From positions 1,116,001 to 1,180,000 of the forward strand of contig JAJFZO010000345.1 in NCBI GenBank assembly GCA_021397835.1: 64,000 nucleotides of DNA, read 5' to 3'. Made by a program: the position numbers and the translations under genes. Under the pieces are notes generated by a model that saw only the letters and a program-made list of their open reading frames with translations, had not been told where the DNA came from and did no database searches. Shown piece after piece: positions 60,148 through 64,000 of this stretch (its first letter is position 1; each line of letters begins with the position of its first letter). Source of the stretch: Moringa oleifera. Its lineage: Eukaryota > Streptophyta > Magnoliopsida > Brassicales > Moringaceae.

Positions 60148-61299
60148 AATGAAATTTTTAGCAGCATTAGATTACCACCCATCAATGAAAAGCAAAGATT
60201 TCTAGAGAACAGATTTTTCTTCCCAGTCAATGAAAGACTGATAGAGATAAAAAGAAAGAGAATGGAGTTTTTTCTTTTGCTTTGAATGATGCCCCGTGTG
60301 AGCTTGCGGGGGTACAGATGCAGTGTGGTAATGGAGAGAGAGAGAGTGCTCATTTGCATGGGATCTATGTGAATCCCATGCAAAAAGTCTTTTTCTTTTT
60401 TGTTTCTTTTATTGCTTTCGGTTATTGTTTGGTTCTTTTTGTTCTTTTTTTTCAAATGCGAAAAGAAAGAAGAGAAAAATCATAATTTTTCCAGGAATTA
60501 ACTAGGCAAAAGTGTGTTTACATGTACCATCTTAATTTTCTTGAAGATATTATCCAAAGATATATTAAGGAAAACCATGAAAAAAAAATCAAATCAAATA
60601 AAAATTAAAAAATTAAAAATTAAAAAAATATAATATAATAAAATCTGTAAATTACAATCTTCTCACGTTCTTTTTTTAAACAGTGAGAGGAACCAAGAGA
60701 GAGAATGCTGGAGACCTGAATGCGTATTCTTTTAAATAGTAGCATCTCAATTATTTGATTTTGACTTTGTTTATTTGGAATAGTTTTAAACAAGAAATAA
60801 AAATATATTCAACATGATCAAATTGCTAGAAATTAAAGTGCTCGAGATAAACTAATTTGCTAACTCCTGCAAACATTTACAAAAGAAATTAAAAGAAAGT
60901 ACAAGAAAACTAAAGATACGAAAAAAAAAATCTAACAAAATCAAGAAAATATAGAAAAAATAGATAATAGGCAAGACTTTCTGCAGTTACTACAAAGAAT
61001 AAAAATTTTAGAGCATTTTGATATTGGCATGTTGAAGAGACAATCTTGTCGCCGCCAATTTTGAAAGAGAGAGAGGCAGTGAGAGGCCACACCGAAGACG
61101 TGAATCTATATTCTTTTAAATAGTTCCGTCGCAACAATTTGATTTCAAACAAGTTCTTCTTATAGTCAAGAACCTGATCTACAAAGCTCAAAGATATATT
61201 ATTGTGTGGTTTGAATCCAAATAATGTAGTAGGATATGATGCCCAGCAAAAGCTAGCAAAACAAAATGATATGACCATCAACTGAGCTTCATGTCGTTT

Positions 61300-62500
61300 C
61301 GATTTAATGAACTAGTGATGTGGCTACTGATAATCAGTAAAGAGATGCCAAATGCATGATACTTGAGGTGAAGTACTGGTTGTTTAACTGGATGAGTTTC
61401 TTGATCACATAGACACTCAATTGTTGGAAAATTGAGCAGAGAGTGTTTAGTTTATCGCTTGGGTTATGGTTTGTTCTTTATTTTAATTACTGTACTGTTT
61501 TGGTTTCTTTTGTATTTATGCAAAAGCTATTGCTTTACACTGATTGATCTATTACTTGCACTTTTGTTTTTGTGTGGAAAGCAAAGCATGAATCTACTTA
61601 ATGTGGATATATAAAGAGTAGTAATAAAGACACATGCAATTTCTTGGGAGGACTGAATCCAAAATTTGTAAGAGTACTTGATGGGGATATGGCTGAAAGA
61701 AACAAACACTACTAAGAGTATCCTCTGTCATCACCATGAATTTCTTCAGAGTACTGAAGATACTGTCATGGACTTGTGGAATGCATGTTGCCACTACTTT
61801 CTTCAGGATCAAATTCTCCCTACATTCCCAGTGTTATCAAAGCATAACTAGTATCTTCCACTGTGGAAAATAGGATTGCTAAGAACGTCGAAACTACTTT
61901 TCAATTATTGATCAATTGTCCAATGATGCTCACTGTAGTTGATCATGCCAATTTGGGCTGAACCTAATTAGGGTTCTGAAACACCGAAGATAGAGCAATC
62001 TGAAGAGGTGGGTATGATCAATCATAATTGACTCCTTACGTGTATTGCAAAGTAGTGTTTAGAAGCAGCCATGTATTTGAATTTGTGGTGAGCTGACTAC
62101 CATCTTATATACTTATTATACGTTTCAAAAACTTTTACTATTTTCTTTAAAGCATTGCAGTAGATTTTTTTCTGCACGAGAGATATTTGCATCCATAGTG
62201 ACGTTTTAGTTGGTATATTATTATGGCAAAGAGTATCAAAGACAAAAATTTGACACATACATTTTGACAGCAAAATGACAACAAAGATGCTAATAGCATT
62301 AAGACAAAGTGGGGCATGAGAAAGGCATTCTATGTATGGTGTATTACACAACATAACTGAACATGCTTGAGCCAACACTTGAAAAAGGGAGCCATGCTGT
62401 CATCACAATCACCTGTAGATATATATAAAAGACACCAATCTGATAAACTAACATATTAGAAAGGAAAATATCATCTTATTCACTAGCCGCTCTTATAATT
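61300..62500. other. Unique-looking stretch in U1, no gene supported
   Basis: This part has a more balanced composition than its surroundings, and several 60-90 codon frames overlap on both strands (61,432-61,812; 62,097-62,378). None carries a motif I recognise and none shows splice or start context that favours it. It has no evident counterpart in the other U copies. Confidence 0.35.
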
Positions 62501-63029
62501 TGTTTGGTAGAATAAATTCATATAGTGGATCTGGACATACCTTTTCTGTTCTGAGTTCCAGAATCTGAAAGTGCTGAACCCATCATAGTACCCTCAATAT
62601 TAATGTAGAACTGTTATTAAGGTTGTAACTTTACTGAAATTTTTGGTTACATTTATATGATTTATTGAATTTAACTAGAAAACATCTTTCTCTGTACAAG
62701 GAGTATATTATTAAAAATTGAAAGTATGATTTTATTTCAGTCCTTTTGCAAGATTCACTCCAATAACGGGAGAAAAATGATAATATTCATTTACAAATAA
62801 AATTTGTAGGATTATGGGTAATGATATGACCAAAGATTTTTGAACTTATTGCTTTGTAAGCCTTAATTTATAATTGGTCACTATGAAATCAAACATAATA
62901 TATCTTGTAAATATTTTTATCTTTTTTAAAAAAAACTTTATGATTATACAAAGTCTTTGTAAAGTCATGCAATCTTGCTAGAATATGATGTTCTTGTACT
63001 TTGGTGAATATATATATTAGATTGAAGAA

Positions 63030-64000
63030 AAAATAAAATTTATGTTGCTATTTTTCATTGATGCTTGCAAAAATTACTGAGTAATGAAAAAGGAAAAAAT
63101 AGAGAGAGATAAAAAATTCTTGCTTGAAGATCAAAAGGTAAATTTTGTCTATTTAAACCCAAATTTAACAAGGTGAATCATTGCAAGAAATTTTTCGTAT
63201 CTATTAGTGTAGGTTATCAGTCAATTTTTTTACATTTGCAATGAGAGAAAAGGAAAAAATAAAGAGAAAGAAAACACTTGTTGAAGATCAAAATATAAGC
63301 TTTGTCTATCTTAGCCCAAAATTGATATGGCGAATCATTGTAAGAACTCTTTATACTTGTCACTACCAACCATCCTTACATTTTATGACATCTCTTATAA
63401 TGAGTGAAAAGAAAAAAAAGAAACAATAAAGAGATAAATAGAGTTCTTGTTTTGTTTTACCCTACAAGAAACTTTTCTTGTATGTCAGTGTTGATTGTTG
63501 ATTTTTTTTTTTTTGAAAGTTCTCTATATAAGAAAGAAAAGAGAGAGAAGTAAATGGAACTCTTGTTTAAATCAAAAGGCAAGTTTCATCTATTTAATCT
63601 CAAATTTGATGTGATGAATTCTTGTAAGAAGTTCTTCATATATGTCATGTCAATCAACTGTCTCGTTTGTAAAATTTCTTAAAATCAGAGAAAAAAAAGA
63701 GAGAGAAGGAATTCTTGTTTGGAGATCAAAAGAAAAGATTTGTTTGTTTTAGCCTAAATTTGATGCGTGAATCTTTACCAAAAACCATTCATATTTACTA
63801 ATATATACCAATCACCAGTTTGTTTTATGACATCTCTTTTTTAAAAGAAAAGGAGAAGATCCAGAGGTAATGGAATTCTAACTTAAAGGATCAAAAGTAA
63901 TGTGTGTCTATTTAATCTCAAATTTGATGCGACAAATCCTTGTAAAAAGCTCTTTGTATCCATGAATATCGATCAATAATCCATGTAAAATTTTTGAAAT
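63030..64000 (+). repeat. About 160-bp minisatellite array (U1 copy)
   Basis: Units inverted relative to those at 30.7-32.3 kb: TTGAAGATCAAAAGGYAARY, TCTATTTAAACCCAAATTT, GGTGAATCMTTGYAAGAA. The GTGAATC-type marker lies near 63,171, 63,329, 63,610, 63,764 and 63,930, spaced about 155-165 bp, with one further unit near 63,460. The array continues past the window's right edge. Confidence 0.8.

Larger units (their letters stand above)
55400..64000 (+). repeat. U1: longest copy of the U repeat, off right edge
   Basis: 55,400-57,560 matches U4 inverted (12,000-9,870). 58,260-60,960 matches U2. 60,880-61,140 and 62,590-64,000 match U3 inverted. It is therefore the copy that links the three partial ones and defines the order: A/T-rich 5' part, GST fragment, poly-T block, CTTCGG tandem block, then the 160-bp array. 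No transposase, reverse transcriptase or Helitron protein is visible in any copy, so the mechanism of spread is unknown. 57,600-58,250 and 61,300-62,500 show nothing recognisable. Confidence 0.65.

Overview
This 64 kb window is AT-rich plant nuclear DNA. Every protein-coding trace I recognise is either a decayed transposable-element gene or a small fragment of a host gene carried inside a repeat. The diagnostic families are angiosperm CACTA (En/Spm) transposases, a Ty1/Copia retrotransposon, a TRAF-type zinc-finger fragment and phi-class glutathione S-transferase fragments. I find no intact single-copy gene, rRNA or confident tRNA. The picture fits repeat-rich, probably heterochromatic, sequence. 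The species cannot be named from this window.

Layout, left half. E1 (1 to about 3707) is a CACTA element that runs off the left edge. It holds the start of a transposase on the minus strand, two tandem arrays, a captured TRAF zinc-finger/Gln-rich gene fragment on the plus strand, and palindromic subterminal repeats. Its right end breaks the second gene (ORF2) of another CACTA element, E2 (3708-9174), which encodes a transposase and ORF2 on the minus strand. E2 in turn interrupts a copy of a large background repeat, here called U (9178 to about 14000). A Copia element follows (14004 to about 20920). Its gag is split by a CACTA element, E3 (15011-18507), that carries a G-rich minisatellite and a dead Ulp1-type protease. 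A hairpin inverted repeat lies at 21968-22239.

Layout, right half. E4 (27456-30534) is a CACTA derivative with a perfect 3-bp target duplication, a GC-rich palindromic array, two more arrays and a relic ORF2 exon. A minus-orientation U copy (30538-35190) contains a roughly 160-bp minisatellite array. E5 (from 35193) is a CACTA left end interrupted by E6 (35643-37401), a short relative of E3. E7 (about 40646-50229) is the most complete element. It carries a TNP2-like transposase gene (44780-48195) and an ORF2/Ulp1 gene (41768 to about 44710), both on the minus strand and each with few disabling changes. From 50230 to the right edge the sequence is two plus-orientation U copies, each with a GST fragment. 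The second ends in the 160-bp array, inverted relative to the array at 30.7 kb.

How the pieces relate: TNP2-like transposases cut and paste CACTA elements by acting on the short terminal CACTA repeats and subterminal motifs seen here. ORF2 products are accessory proteins of the same elements. No copy here looks able to make a full transposase, so the cluster is probably inactive. Many in-frame stops sit at CAA, CAG or CGA codons, as expected from C-to-T decay of methylated DNA. Boundaries and homologies were judged by eye, without alignment or database search.
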